From assembly GCA_031181145.1 (NCBI GenBank), contig JAPSLB010000028.1, positions 1 through 62,468 of the forward strand: a DNA stretch of 62,468 bases, given 5' to 3'. The notes under the pieces were generated by a model. The model saw nothing but the letters and a program-made list of their open reading frames with translations, had not been told where the DNA came from and did not search any database. The DNA comes from Microvirga sp. Its GTDB lineage: Bacteria; Pseudomonadota; Alphaproteobacteria; Rhizobiales; Beijerinckiaceae. Both the position numbers and the translations under genes were made by a program. Within the stretch, counting starts at the first letter, position 1; every line of letters begins with the position of its first letter. Of this stretch, positions 1 to 9,982 are shown one piece after another.

Positions 1-1222
<1,222 letters not shown>

Positions 1223-1258
1223 TTAAATTGGAACTCGGGTATTGGGTCGTCCGGCCGA

Positions 1259-1546
1259 TTAGCCGACGATGCCCATGATGTCGGATTCCTTCATGATCAG
1301 GAGATCCTGACCGTCGACCCGCACCTCGGTGCCGGACCACTTGCCGAACAGCACGCGGTCGCCAGCCTTCACATCGAGAGCAACGACCTTGCCGTTCTCA
1401 TCGCGGGCGCCCGGGCCGACGGCGACGACTTCACCCTCTTGCGGCTTTTCCTTGGCGGTGTCCGGGATGATGATGCCGCCGGCCGTCTTCTCTTCGGCCT
1501 CAATGCGGCGGACGACAACACGGTCGTGCAGCGGACGGAACTTCAT
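1259..1546 (-). CDS. groS: GroES co-chaperonin (Hsp10)
   Basis: 95 residues, the normal length for the heptameric lid of GroEL. The protein begins [20 protein letters not shown] and carries the mobile-loop region [20 protein letters not shown] that contacts GroEL. It is the first gene of the groSL operon, with groL 51 bp downstream on the same strand. Transcription should start just upstream of the CIRCE element at 1605-1631, so HrcA repression would silence both genes until heat or misfolded protein relieves it. Confidence 0.97.
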   Translation of the reverse strand: MKFRPLHDRVVVRRIEAEEKTAGGIIIPDTAKEKPQEGEVVAVGPGARDENGKVVALDVKAGDRVLFGKWSGTEVRVDGQDLLIMKESDIMGIVG

Positions 1547-1604
1547 GGAACTTCCCCTTTGACTGTTAGCGCGCCCCCGATGGACGCGCCCTGGTCTTAT
1601 CCTG

Positions 1605-1631
1605 TTAGCACTGTTGAAAGGTGAGTGCTAA
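1605..1631 (-). promoter_or_regulatory. CIRCE operator (HrcA binding site)
   Basis: Inverted repeat TTAGCACTG - 9 nt - GAGTGCTAA. The CIRCE consensus is TTAGCACTC-N9-GAGTGCTAA, so only one base departs from it, the last base of the left arm. It lies 59 bp upstream of the groS start, just downstream of a good promoter, which is where HrcA would block initiation. Confidence 0.93.
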
Positions 1632-1641
1632 CGATTGAAGC

Positions 1642-1670
1642 GAGATAAGGAGATGCCGAGGAGGAGTCAA
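1642..1670 (-). promoter_or_regulatory. Promoter of groSL
   Basis: Read on the minus strand there is a -35 hexamer TTGACT (1670-1665), a 17-nt spacer and a -10 hexamer TATCTC (1647-1642). The CIRCE operator begins about 10 nt further downstream, so it overlaps the expected start of transcription. This looks like a vegetative promoter; no sigma-32 motif was recognised. Confidence 0.65.
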
Positions 1671-1722
1671 GACCGACCAAGAGGCTTGATTAAGACCGCG
1701 CGTGATGAAATAACAATTAAAT

Positions 1723-2136
1723 ATGAAAAACCAGTCTCTCTACCAGCCTCTCCGGGCCGAGCATTCTGCTCTCTTGGCTGATCGGCGGACCCTCCTCGCT
1801 CACCTCCTTGCCCCTGTCTCCGTTGAGAGCGCCCAGCGCCTTTTGAACTGTGGAACCATTGCCGCCGATGCCGTCGGGCATCACGAGGCCATAGGAGTGC
1901 TGATCGGGGATGAACTTGTACGGGTAGCTGGCTTCGAATGGGTTACTATTGATGATGACTACGGGTCTGAGCCGGTGGTGGTCCATCCTCGCAAGATGGC
2001 AGTAATTGCACCTCTTTCCGTCGTCACAAACCGCTTTGAGGACGGCGATGCCACGTTCAGCATTCGAGATCTCATCGAGGAGGCCCTGGCTACCGTCGAA
2101 GATATTGAGGCCAGGAGCCGCAGCGCTCAGGACTAG
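1723..2136 (+). CDS. DUF3806-like hypothetical protein
   Basis: 137 residues with no signal peptide or membrane span. The segment GDELVRVAGFEWVTIDDDYG followed by a hydrophobic strand (MAVIAPLSVVTNRFEDGD) fits the DUF3806 pattern of a conserved EW..V.DEYG block and a later P.S...R.EDG block. The function of that family is not known. The start has no clear Shine-Dalgarno. The stop codon overlaps the stop of the convergent EamA gene (CTAG). A long frame is also open on the opposite strand, but only this strand gives a recognisable family pattern. Confidence 0.6.
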   Translation: MKNQSLYQPLRAEHSALLADRRTLLAHLLAPVSVESAQRLLNCGTIAADAVGHHEAIGVLIGDELVRVAGFEWVTIDDDYGSEPVVVHPRKMAVIAPLSVVTNRFEDGDATFSIRDLIEEALATVEDIEARSRSAQD

Positions 2137-3008
2137 CGCCTGGAGGTCAGCATCGCGGCGGCCACGATAAGGAGCCCGCCCCCCAGGGTCGCCCAGGTCG
2201 GGATCTCGCCAAAAACCCCATAGCCGATCAGAACGGCCCAGATGAGGGCCGTGTATTCCAGAGGCGCGAGCCGGGCCGCTTCCGCCTTGGCATAGGCTGT
2301 CGCCATGAGGACATGGCCGATGACCCCGAGCACGCCCATCAGCATGAACCAGGCCAGGTGCGTGAGGTTCAGGGGCTGCCAGGCCCAGAGGCCGAAGGGC
2401 ATGACGAGGATGGCGGGGCCCACGTTCTGGAAATAGACGATGTGCAGGAACTTGTCGCGCTGGGCCCGCTGGCGCAGCAGGACCATGCTCAAGGCATAGG
2501 TGATCGCCGACAGCAGGGCCGCGCCGACGCCGAGCCAGGAGCGGGCCGCCGCCGCCTCCTCCGTCTGCCCAACGACGACCACGAGCGTGCCTCCAAAGCC
2601 GATGGCGATGGCCGCAATGATCTTCGGGTCGACCCGCTCCTTCAGCATGAGCAGCCCGAAGAGCGCGACGAACATGGGTGCGAGGAACGACAGCACGAGG
2701 GTCTCGGCCAGGGGCAGCTGTCCCAGCGCATAGAAGAAGCTGACCGCTGTCACGACCGCGATGACGGAGCGCAGGAGGTTCGCCTGCGCGGTCTCGCGGC
2801 TCGGCCAACCTGGGCGCAGGGCCGCAACCACACCGGTGGCCACGATGGTCCCGCAGGCGAAGCGCAGGAGGGTGACCTGCAAAGTTGGGTAATGCACGGA
2901 CATCCCTTTGATGACCGCATCCATGATCGAGAGAACCGCGATGCCCGCGGCAGCCCGCAGGGCCGGACCGTATTGCATGAAATCACGACGATGTGAGGCT
3001 AAGGCCAT
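2133..3008 (-). CDS. EamA-family (DMT superfamily) transporter
   Basis: 291 residues with about ten hydrophobic segments arranged as two EamA repeats of five, the usual build of drug/metabolite transporters. These inner-membrane proteins mostly export small metabolites or amino acids; the substrate cannot be read from sequence. The second repeat starts near VGAALLSAITYALSMVLLR. The chosen start is the first ATG. An alternative ATG ten codons in, before QYGPALRAA, is equally plausible because neither has a strong ribosome site. The gene is monocistronic and converges on the DUF3806 gene. Confidence 0.85.
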   Translation of the reverse strand: MALASHRRDFMQYGPALRAAAGIAVLSIMDAVIKGMSVHYPTLQVTLLRFACGTIVATGVVAALRPGWPSRETAQANLLRSVIAVVTAVSFFYALGQLPLAETLVLSFLAPMFVALFGLLMLKERVDPKIIAAIAIGFGGTLVVVVGQTEEAAAARSWLGVGAALLSAITYALSMVLLRQRAQRDKFLHIVYFQNVGPAILVMPFGLWAWQPLNLTHLAWFMLMGVLGVIGHVLMATAYAKAEAARLAPLEYTALIWAVLIGYGVFGEIPTWATLGGGLLIVAAAMLTSRR

Positions 3009-3192
3009 CCGGGATGGGGCCTTCGCAGAAGAATGTAGCTCTTACAGCAATTTACTCGCCGCTTCATCATCCGTTTCCCGCTGTTGACAGGAAAGCCGAA
3101 CGACAACCGCCCCACAGGTCGAATCCGCTCGATGGAAACAAAAGCCGCGCTTTCCGTTTACTGATCACAACAACGAAATACGGGATACTTCA

Positions 3193-3939
3193 ATGCGCGC
3201 TTGGATTCCTTGCTCCGCGATGCTTCTCTTCGCCCTGTTGCCATCTGCCGGATCGGCTCAGCCCATCTACGGAGGCGGATCTTACTATGGCAATACGTAC
3301 ATCGCTCCCGAATACAACTATCCGTATGCCCGCACGCAGGACGGATATCGGGAGGATTATCACTACGTGACACGCCCGGCAGCGCGCCAATACTATCCTT
3401 CCGCGCGTGGCCATGTCCGTTCCGGCACCCAGGTGGCAACCCTGCCGCAGAACTATGAGGATCAAGGATACGACAACAGCATCGATTACGCCATCGCGCC
3501 GCAGTTCCAACGGCAGATCGTATCCTACCGCGGCAATGAGAAGCCGGGCACGATCGTCGTCGATACCAACGACAAGTTCCTTTACCTGGTGCAGTCGGGC
3601 GGGCGGGCGATCCGCTACGGCATCGGCGTCGGCCGCCCGGGCTTCGAATGGGCTGGCCGCAAGAAGGTCTCCATGAAACGCGAGTGGCCCGATTGGCGTC
3701 CGCCGGCGGAGATGCTCAAGCGCCGTCCCGACCTGCCGCGCTACATGAAAGGCGGCCCGGACAACCCGCTCGGAGCGCGCGCGCTTTATCTCGGCTCATC
3801 GCTCTACCGCATTCACGGCACGAACGAGCCGCACACCATCGGTCAAGCGGTTTCCTCCGGCTGCATCCGTATGCTCAACGAGGACGTGGTCGATCTCTAC
3901 AACCGCGTGAAGGTCGGAGCCACCGTCATCGTGATTTAA
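3193..3939 (+). CDS. L,D-transpeptidase (YkuD domain), exported
   Basis: 248 residues. An N-terminal signal peptide (MRAWIPCSAMLLFALLPSAGSA) is followed by a Tyr/Gly-rich stretch of about 80 residues and then a YkuD domain from about residue 118. The catalytic signature HGTNEPHTIGQAVSSGCIRM is complete, with the nucleophile at Cys224. Such enzymes make 3-3 cross-links in peptidoglycan or attach lipoproteins and other envelope proteins to it in the periplasm. The Tyr-rich N-terminal spacer is typical of Hyphomicrobiales members. The gene stands alone between convergent and divergent neighbours. Confidence 0.93.
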   Translation: MRAWIPCSAMLLFALLPSAGSAQPIYGGGSYYGNTYIAPEYNYPYARTQDGYREDYHYVTRPAARQYYPSARGHVRSGTQVATLPQNYEDQGYDNSIDYAIAPQFQRQIVSYRGNEKPGTIVVDTNDKFLYLVQSGGRAIRYGIGVGRPGFEWAGRKKVSMKREWPDWRPPAEMLKRRPDLPRYMKGGPDNPLGARALYLGSSLYRIHGTNEPHTIGQAVSSGCIRMLNEDVVDLYNRVKVGATVIVI

Positions 3940-3947
3940 GCATCTTC

Positions 3948-3970
3948 ATGACCGGACCTGCTCCGGTCAT
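3948..3970 (+). terminator. Hairpin after the L,D-transpeptidase gene
   Basis: Perfect 9-bp inverted repeat ATGACCGGA / TCCGGTCAT around a 5-nt loop, starting 8 bp after the stop codon. No T-run follows, so this is either a weak terminator or an RNA 3'-end stabiliser. Confidence 0.5.
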
Positions 3971-4057
3971 CCATGCCTTCCTCAATTTGGCGTTCTCACA
4001 CGCGTCCTCCCCGAGACGAGCCCGGCGAGGACGCGTGAAGCATGTGAGTTGACGCGC

Positions 4058-4747
4058 TCAAGCCCAGTCTCCGTCATCTCCGGCGTCGCCGCCGAAATCG
4101 GAGAAATCGTCGCGGTTCCGGTCCGGGTTCTCGTAGAGCGAGTCCGTGATGCCGGCGAAATCCGTGTTGCCGCCCTGATCATTGCCGAGATCGGCGAGGG
4201 CCGACGAGTCGGGAGCCGCATTCCCGTCGCCGGGCCCGCCTCCGCCGAACGCATGCGACAGAGCATTGGCGATCATCATGCCGCCGGCGACACCCGCGGC
4301 GGTCGAGAGCGCCGTCTGCAGGAACCCGCCGCGCGACTGCATCATGCCGCCACCCCAGGGCCCCTGCGCCGGAGCCTGCGCGCCAAAGGATTGCTGGTGC
4401 ATCGGCTGCGGCGCTCCCCATGGCGAGGCGCGGCGCGCAGGCGGCGTATTATAGGCGGGTCCCGGCGGACGCGTGCCTCCACCGAAGATCCCGGACAGAA
4501 GCCCGCCCTTCTGCGGCTGGCGACTGACGTGATCGAGTTCGGCGCGCAGTTGCTCGTTCTCGGCCTGGAGCCTTGCGAGTGCCTGCTCCTGAACGAAGAT
4601 GGTCTGCGCCATCGCATAGGGCGCGTAAGGCTGCTGACGCAGCTTTTCACCGATGAAGCGCTCAGCCTCCGGATCGCGCGGTTGGTTCGCCACCTGTTCG
4701 AGCCGTCGGAAAATGTCGGCAATCACCTCACGTTCCTGATCGTTCAT
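4058..4747 (-). CDS. DUF2076 family protein
   Basis: 229 residues starting MNDQEREVIADIFRRLEQVA. The start at 4747 is fixed by a full AAGGAGGT five bases upstream; a longer in-frame extension lacks a ribosome site. The N-terminal 80 residues form a helical/coiled region with the PYAMAQTIFVQEQALARLQ block typical of DUF2076. Then comes a Pro/Gly-rich linker, a short hydrophobic glycine-rich segment (FLQTALSTAAGVAGGMMIANAL) and an acidic Asp/Gly-rich tail. Family members are periplasmic-ligand-binding-like or membrane-associated proteins of unknown role. The gene stands alone. Confidence 0.8.
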   Translation of the reverse strand: MNDQEREVIADIFRRLEQVANQPRDPEAERFIGEKLRQQPYAPYAMAQTIFVQEQALARLQAENEQLRAELDHVSRQPQKGGLLSGIFGGGTRPPGPAYNTPPARRASPWGAPQPMHQQSFGAQAPAQGPWGGGMMQSRGGFLQTALSTAAGVAGGMMIANALSHAFGGGGPGDGNAAPDSSALADLGNDQGGNTDFAGITDSLYENPDRNRDDFSDFGGDAGDDGDWA

Positions 4748-4807
4748 GGCAGACCTCCTTCGCGAATGCACCATGAGACCTTCATGTAAGCGCGTCCTCG
4801 TGTTTTA

Positions 4808-5392
4808 TTAGAGGTGAGCGAGACCGAGCTTGCGCATGTTCCGCAGAGCCTCAGGCGCAATGACCTCCAGTTCCGCCACGGCGCGCCATTCGGCACCTTT
4901 CACCTCGGACAGATCGGGATGCATGCTCCCCTCCTCCGCCCGCAGGACGAAGCGGATGTCGTGATGCCAATGCTCCGGCTCTCCTTTCTGAGGGCGGGCG
5001 GGAATGAGGTGGCTGTCGATGTCGATCGGCAGGCCGGATTCGGGATGCCAGGGATCGAGTGCCAGCCCCTGCACGCCCGTTTCCTCGAAGGCTTCCCGCA
5101 GGGCGGCTTGCTCAAGACTTTCAGGCGCCTCGTAATGGCCGCCCGGCTGCAGCCATCGGGCGAGGGAGCGGTGATGGACCAGCACAACCCGCCGACCCGC
5201 CGGATCGAGAATGAATGCCGACGTGGTGACATGGCCGGGGAATGTGGCCCGGCTATGGATGTCATCCCCGTTCTCGAGCTGCCGGCGCAAGACGGCATGC
5301 CGGTCATCCGCGCCCCCGAAGGCGCGAGCATGGCGATCGAGGAGCGCCCCTATCCGGGCGCGGAAGGCCGATGGATCGAATGCGCCGCTCAT
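4808..5392 (-). CDS. NUDIX hydrolase
   Basis: 194 residues. The Nudix box is visible as GGHYEAPESLEQAALREAFEETGV, with the REx2EE metal-binding core. Nudix enzymes cleave a nucleoside diphosphate linked to another moiety; the substrate is not predictable here. The start is taken at 5392, where its ATG overlaps the TGA of the upstream SDR gene (ATGA), so the two proteins are probably translationally coupled. An N-terminal extension in the same frame would run inside the SDR gene and is rejected. Confidence 0.87.
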   Translation of the reverse strand: MSGAFDPSAFRARIGALLDRHARAFGGADDRHAVLRRQLENGDDIHSRATFPGHVTTSAFILDPAGRRVVLVHHRSLARWLQPGGHYEAPESLEQAALREAFEETGVQGLALDPWHPESGLPIDIDSHLIPARPQKGEPEHWHHDIRFVLRAEEGSMHPDLSEVKGAEWRAVAELEVIAPEALRNMRKLGLAHL

Positions 5393-6240
5393 TTCCCCTC
5401 CATCATCCTCCCGAAGGCGTCCTTGAAATCGGGATGCCACCGGGACAGGGCGGGACGGTTCTCGGTGATGTCCTCGGCGGCCCACCGGATGCGCTTTTCA
5501 TCCATTGCGCGTGTTGTCTCGTTGTCCGGGCAGAGCACGTAGAAATCGCCGCGCTCCAGGGCCGGCAACAGGAAATCGATCACCTGTTCCGGGGTCCAGG
5601 CCCCGGCAGGCTTCTCCGTGACGCCCCTCGCCCGAGTGAAGCCGGTGAAAACGAAGCCCGGGATGAGGAGATGCGCCGTCACCTTGCATTCCGGCTTGTT
5701 GCGCAGCTCATGGGCCAGCGCCTCCGTCACCACCTTCACGCCAGATTTGGAGACATTGTAGGCCGTGTCGCCCGGCGGGGTAGTGATGCCCTGTTTCGAA
5801 CCCGTATTGACGATAGCGCCAGGCGTGCCCTGCTCGGCCATGACGGGAGCAAAGACCTGCACGCCGTTGACGACGCCCCAGAGATTGGTCTGGAGAATGG
5901 CCTGCCAACGCTGCGGATCGCCGAAGAGCCCTCCCCCGCCTTCCGTGCCCGCGTTGTTCATCAGCACGGCCACTTCCCCAAAGGATGCCATAACCTTGTC
6001 CCTCAGGCTCTCCACGTCCTGGCGGCGGCCGACATCCGTGGGAACGGCGAGCACGTTCTGAGAGCCGCCGATCCCGGCCACCTCCCCGGCGGCGCGCTCG
6101 AGCGCCTCACCGGGCAGGTCGGCGAGGCAGACCCTCATCCCGAGTTCCGCAAGGCGCCTGGCCGCGGCAAGGCCAATGCCGCTTGCCGCTCCGGTGATGA
6201 CGGCGACACGCTTCGGCGCGATCGCGGGATGCTGGACCAT
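5389..6240 (-). CDS. Short-chain dehydrogenase/reductase (SDR)
   Basis: 283 residues of classical SDR type. The NAD(P)-binding motif TGAASGIG lies near residue 16, NNAG near 95, and the catalytic YxxxK as YNVSK after a Ser-containing strand (VNTGSKQG). An acidic residue at the end of strand 2 (LAD) suggests a preference for NAD(H). The start at 6240 (MVQHPAIAP) has an AGGAGGA site. It is the first gene of a two-gene unit with a NUDIX hydrolase. Its substrate is unknown. Confidence 0.88.
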   Translation of the reverse strand: MVQHPAIAPKRVAVITGAASGIGLAAARRLAELGMRVCLADLPGEALERAAGEVAGIGGSQNVLAVPTDVGRRQDVESLRDKVMASFGEVAVLMNNAGTEGGGGLFGDPQRWQAILQTNLWGVVNGVQVFAPVMAEQGTPGAIVNTGSKQGITTPPGDTAYNVSKSGVKVVTEALAHELRNKPECKVTAHLLIPGFVFTGFTRARGVTEKPAGAWTPEQVIDFLLPALERGDFYVLCPDNETTRAMDEKRIRWAAEDITENRPALSRWHPDFKDAFGRMMEGK

Positions 6241-6399
6241 CGTTCCTGTCCTCCTCTCATGGCACATCCGTGCTTCGGCAGGGGTGCCGAGCCTCAGGGA
6301 GATGGGCGCGATCAGACAAATTGCAAATCGCGCAAGCGCCCGCGCGAAGGCTTATCAGTGGCCGGGCAAAGGCCCCGCATCGGCTGGCTTCTTCATGAT

Positions 6400-7902
6400 C
6401 TATTCGCCGTCCGCGGATTTCAACGGATGAACATTCGTCTCGGCTTCTTCCTCGTCGAGGAGTCCGACCTCGTCCTCCTGAGAATCGAGGCGGGTCTTCT
6501 TGCGAAGAGCGATGTACTTCTTCTGAATCTTGACGCGGCTCTCGCGGGCGATTTCGAGCGCCCCCTGCACGAGAGAGCGCTCGGCCTTTTCGTTCTGCAG
6601 CTCTTCCGTGAGGCGGCGGTTGGCGGCTTCCAGGGTACTGCGCTCCTGCTCGAAGCGCTTGGTGAGCTGGTCGATGCGCTCGGTGAGGCTCGCCAGCTTA
6701 TTGTCGGAACTCTCGATCTGGAAGTCCTTGGCCGCAATGGCCTTGTTGAGCATCTCGACGCGCTCCTGCAGCTCGATGCGCGAGCGCTGGAGCTCGTTGA
6801 CCATGGCTACCTGGCGTTCGACCTCCTGCTGGGTCGCTTCCAGGCGGCGGTCGAGGGTATTCTTCTCGATAGTGGTCTCCTTGAGGTTCCGCTCGACGCC
6901 GCGAAGTGCCTCGTTCTTGTCGCGCAGCTGGTCGCGGGTATGGGCCAGGATCTTGTCCGTAGCGGCCAGACGCGAGTTGAGCCCCTCGATCTTCATGTCC
7001 AGCGCCGACAGGTCGGTCTGGTGGGAGGAACGCTCCGAATCCAGCTGCGTCTCGAGGCGCTGGCGAAGCACCTGCTCGGCCATGAGCTTGGTTTCGAGTT
7101 CGGAGGCGCGCTGGCGGGTGCCCTCGAGCTGGGTCTCCAGCTCGCCATAGCGGTTGGTGAGGCTGGAGAGACGGTAGTTCTGCTCCTCCGCCACCTTCTG
7201 CAGGCGCTTCACCTCGTGGTCGAGGAGGCCGTTGCGCTCGCGGGTCTCGATGAGCTCGCGCTCCGCGCGGGCAACGGTCTGGTCGGCCTCCTGCGCCTCC
7301 AGGCGCAGGGCCTGGTTCTCCTCGGTGATATTGCGGGCGCGCTCGGTCTCGATGGCCAGCTGGTTCTCGAGGTCGGCGACCATCGCCTCCTTGTCCTTCA
7401 CGCTGAGGCGCAGATCCTCGATGTGGGATTCCTGCTCCCGGGTCTTGGACTCGGCCTTGCGCAGCTGAGAGACCGTGGCAACCAGATCGTCCATGGTGCG
7501 GGCATGGGTCGTGTTCAGATCCTGCAGTTCGCGGCGGAGCGAGGCGGTGGTCTCGGTCTCCTGCCTGAGCACCGCCTCGGTTTCGAGCAGGCGCGACTGG
7601 AGCTGGGGATAGCTTCGGATGAGATCGCTCACCGGCTCGCTCAGGAGGGCGAAATCCTCCTTGAGACTGCGGATCTCCTCCAGCCGGTCGATCATGTTGG
7701 CGAAGCGGACGCGGATGAGCTCGTTCTTCTGTCCCACGGAGTCGAGAGCTCCGTTGGGCCGGACGATGACGGGTTCGGGTGCGACGGTTGCAGCGGCCGG
7801 TGATGCTGCATCGTCAACGGCGTCGGGCAGAACGCTCAGCCTCTCGTCCTGTGGCTTCCTGCTGCCGAAACGGTTCCTGAAAGACGTCCAACCCGAGGAC
7901 AT
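6400..7902 (-). CDS. Long coiled-coil protein, possible crescentin-like filament
   Basis: 500 residues. After a Pro/Ala-rich N-terminal 55 residues the protein is almost uninterrupted heptad-repeat coiled coil to about residue 470, rich in Glu, Arg, Gln and Leu, then an acidic tail (EDEVGLLDEEEAE). There is no signal peptide, membrane span, ATPase motif or Cys. A cytoplasmic rod of this size with a short basic head (FRNRFGSRKP) and a short tail has the architecture of bacterial intermediate-filament-like proteins such as crescentin (457 residues in Caulobacter). That assignment is inference from architecture; SMC-like or polar scaffold roles are alternatives. The gene is monocistronic. Confidence 0.7.
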   Translation of the reverse strand: MSSGWTSFRNRFGSRKPQDERLSVLPDAVDDAASPAAATVAPEPVIVRPNGALDSVGQKNELIRVRFANMIDRLEEIRSLKEDFALLSEPVSDLIRSYPQLQSRLLETEAVLRQETETTASLRRELQDLNTTHARTMDDLVATVSQLRKAESKTREQESHIEDLRLSVKDKEAMVADLENQLAIETERARNITEENQALRLEAQEADQTVARAERELIETRERNGLLDHEVKRLQKVAEEQNYRLSSLTNRYGELETQLEGTRQRASELETKLMAEQVLRQRLETQLDSERSSHQTDLSALDMKIEGLNSRLAATDKILAHTRDQLRDKNEALRGVERNLKETTIEKNTLDRRLEATQQEVERQVAMVNELQRSRIELQERVEMLNKAIAAKDFQIESSDNKLASLTERIDQLTKRFEQERSTLEAANRRLTEELQNEKAERSLVQGALEIARESRVKIQKKYIALRKKTRLDSQEDEVGLLDEEEAETNVHPLKSADGE

Positions 7903-8001
7903 GGTGCCGCCCCTTCACGCCTGATGATCACACTCCGGCACCTTTTAACCCAGAGTCACCCCGATTGGAAACGAAATTTCATTTCAAGTGCTTCCGTGAC
8001 C

Positions 8002-9357
8002 TCACTCGGCCGCAACGGGCGCAGGCTGCGGCAGACGGTCCTGGAAACCTGCCTTTTCAAGGGCTTTCGGCATAGGCCCGCCGGTCGCCCAATCAAGAAG
8101 CTCGACCGTATGGACGATCGGGATCTCCGTTCCCTTCCCGATCTGGGTCATGCAGCCGATATTACCCGTCGCGATGAGGTCGGGCTTCGTGCGCTCGATA
8201 TTAGCCACCTTCCGGGCCCTCAGCTGAGCGGCGATCTCAGGCTGAAGCAGGTTGTAGGTGCCCGCCGAGCCGCAGCAGATGTGGCCTTCCGGAACGTCCT
8301 TCACGGTGAAGCCCGCCTTCTTCAGAAGGGTCTTGGGCTCGGTGCGGATGGCTTGGCCGTGCTGCATGGAGCAGGCGGAGTGATAAGCGACAACGAGATC
8401 CGTCTCCCGCACCGGCCCGGCAAGTTCGAGGGTCAGGACATATTCCGTGACGTCCTTGGCGATGGCCGAAACGCGGGCCGCCTTCTCGGCATAGGCCGGA
8501 TCGTCCCGGAACATGAAGCCGTAATCCTTGATCGTGGTGCCGCAGCCGGAGGCGGTGATGGCGATGGCATCCAAACCCTCCCCGTCCATCTCGGCGATCC
8601 AGGCGTCGATGTTCCGCCTGGCGAAGTCGTGCGCCTGCTCCTCCCGCCCCATGTGATGGACGAGCGCGCCGCAGCAGCCCTCCCCCTTCGGCTGGACGAC
8701 CTCGACGCCATGCCGGTTGAGTAGGCGGATGGCGGCCTCGTTGAAACCAGGCTCGAGCACCGGCTGGGCGCAGCCGGAGAGAATGGCCACCCGGCCGCGG
8801 CGCTCGCCTGCGGGCTTGAACGTGCCTGGCTGGCCCGAAGGCGAACGGGCTGGCATCCGGGCGGGTGCGAGTTCGATCATCGCCTGCAGTCGCTTGCCCA
8901 GGAGAGGGAGCGCGCCGATCAGCCCCTTGAAGGGTCTGGCGAGCTGCGCCGCGCCGATGGCGACGCGGAAGCGGTTCGGATAGGGCAGAACGCGCGCGAG
9001 CAGCCCGCGCAGCAGCCGGTCATGCCCGGGCCTCGTATAGGTGGTCTCAATGTAGGAGCGGGCATGATCGACGAGGTGCATGTAGTGCACGCCCGATGGG
9101 CAGGTGGTCATGCAGGACAGGCACGACAGGCAGCGGTCGATATGCTTCACCACCTCCGGCGAGGCGGGCTTGCCGCTCTCCAGCATGTCCTTGATGAGGT
9201 AGATGCGCCCGCGCGGCGAGTCGAGTTCGTCGCCGAGCAGAAGATAGGTCGGGCAGGTCGCCGTGCAGAAGCCGCAATGGACGCAGGTCCGGAGGATCTT
9301 CTCCGAAGAGGCCGTCGCCGAATCCTGGAGCTGCTCGGGCGTGAAATTGGTTTGCAT
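8002..9357 (-). CDS. glcF: Glycolate oxidase iron-sulfur subunit
   Basis: 451 residues. It has two N-terminal [4Fe-4S] ferredoxin motifs (CVHCGFCTATCPTY at about residue 25 and CLSCLSCMTTCPSG at about 75) and two CCG domains (EGCCGALVHHMG and HICCGSAGTYN). GlcF passes electrons from the flavin subunits GlcD/GlcE of glycolate dehydrogenase to the respiratory chain at the membrane. It is the last gene of the operon, 9 bp after the DUF2585 gene that separates it from glcE. The C-terminal 20 residues are Pro/Ala-rich. Confidence 0.95.
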   Translation of the reverse strand: MQTNFTPEQLQDSATASSEKILRTCVHCGFCTATCPTYLLLGDELDSPRGRIYLIKDMLESGKPASPEVVKHIDRCLSCLSCMTTCPSGVHYMHLVDHARSYIETTYTRPGHDRLLRGLLARVLPYPNRFRVAIGAAQLARPFKGLIGALPLLGKRLQAMIELAPARMPARSPSGQPGTFKPAGERRGRVAILSGCAQPVLEPGFNEAAIRLLNRHGVEVVQPKGEGCCGALVHHMGREEQAHDFARRNIDAWIAEMDGEGLDAIAITASGCGTTIKDYGFMFRDDPAYAEKAARVSAIAKDVTEYVLTLELAGPVRETDLVVAYHSACSMQHGQAIRTEPKTLLKKAGFTVKDVPEGHICCGSAGTYNLLQPEIAAQLRARKVANIERTKPDLIATGNIGCMTQIGKGTEIPIVHTVELLDWATGGPMPKALEKAGFQDRLPQPAPVAAE

Positions 9358-9366
9358 CGTCTTATC

Positions 9367-9981
9367 TCAGATCGCCGATTGCCACTGGTTGATGGCCTCG
9401 ATCGGGTAGATCAACATGATGATATTGAGGGCGAGATTATCGTGGATCCAGTATCCGACGAACAGTTCCATCAGCACGGCCGCGGCAACCGTCAGCCAGA
9501 CCGGGAAGGACCGGGCCAGGAAGAACCCGAGAATCATGAAGAGCACATCCGACACCGAATTGATGACGCTGTCGCCATAATAGTCGAGGGCAATATTCGT
9601 CGCACGGTAGCGCTCGATCACCATGTCGGTGTTCTCGACGATCTCCCACGCGGCCTCGGCCCCGATGGCGAGGAGCAGCGCAAGCCCGAACGGCAGCGGC
9701 TTTCCGCGCAAGCGACCGATGAGCCACGCGCCCATGTAGAACACGAAGCCGTGGATGACGTGCGAGGGGGTGTACCAATCCGTCAGGTGCTGCGAGTTCC
9801 CGGAATCGTGCACCGCGCCGTGCCAGAGTTCCACCGTCCCGCATGTGCAGATCGGCGTGCGGCCCATGGCGAGCAGGATCGCGGCGGTGATCGCGACGAG
9901 CGCGATGGCCCCGACGGCATAGACGGCGGGCCTCAAGCCCCGCTCGTCGGCTGCGCCCCCCATCGCAGCGCCACGGGCCAT
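9367..9981 (-). CDS. UPF0314/DUF2585 membrane protein inside the glc operon
   Basis: 204 residues with about five membrane segments. The family hallmark block is complete: a CTCG motif, then [20 protein letters not shown] with conserved His, Asp and Tyr residues, then an ENTD motif. The ATG at 9981 starts 1 bp after the glcE stop, and glcF follows 9 bp after this gene. It is therefore cotranscribed with glycolate oxidase subunits. The family has no established function. Its place inside the operon suggests a role in glycolate uptake, membrane anchoring or electron transfer, but nothing in the sequence proves that. Confidence 0.88.
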   Translation of the reverse strand: MARGAAMGGAADERGLRPAVYAVGAIALVAITAAILLAMGRTPICTCGTVELWHGAVHDSGNSQHLTDWYTPSHVIHGFVFYMGAWLIGRLRGKPLPFGLALLLAIGAEAAWEIVENTDMVIERYRATNIALDYYGDSVINSVSDVLFMILGFFLARSFPVWLTVAAAVLMELFVGYWIHDNLALNIIMLIYPIEAINQWQSAI

Positions 9982-9982
9982 C

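Noticed and set aside
1717..2808. Minus-strand open frame of 363 codons across the DUF3806 and EamA genes
   Set aside because: Its first two thirds are an out-of-frame reading of the EamA gene. The last third opposes the DUF3806 gene, which has a recognisable family pattern while the antisense does not.
5242..7803. 853-codon open frame on the plus strand
   Set aside because: Antisense to the NUDIX, SDR and coiled-coil genes; Leu/Asp/Arg-biased shadow with no family pattern.
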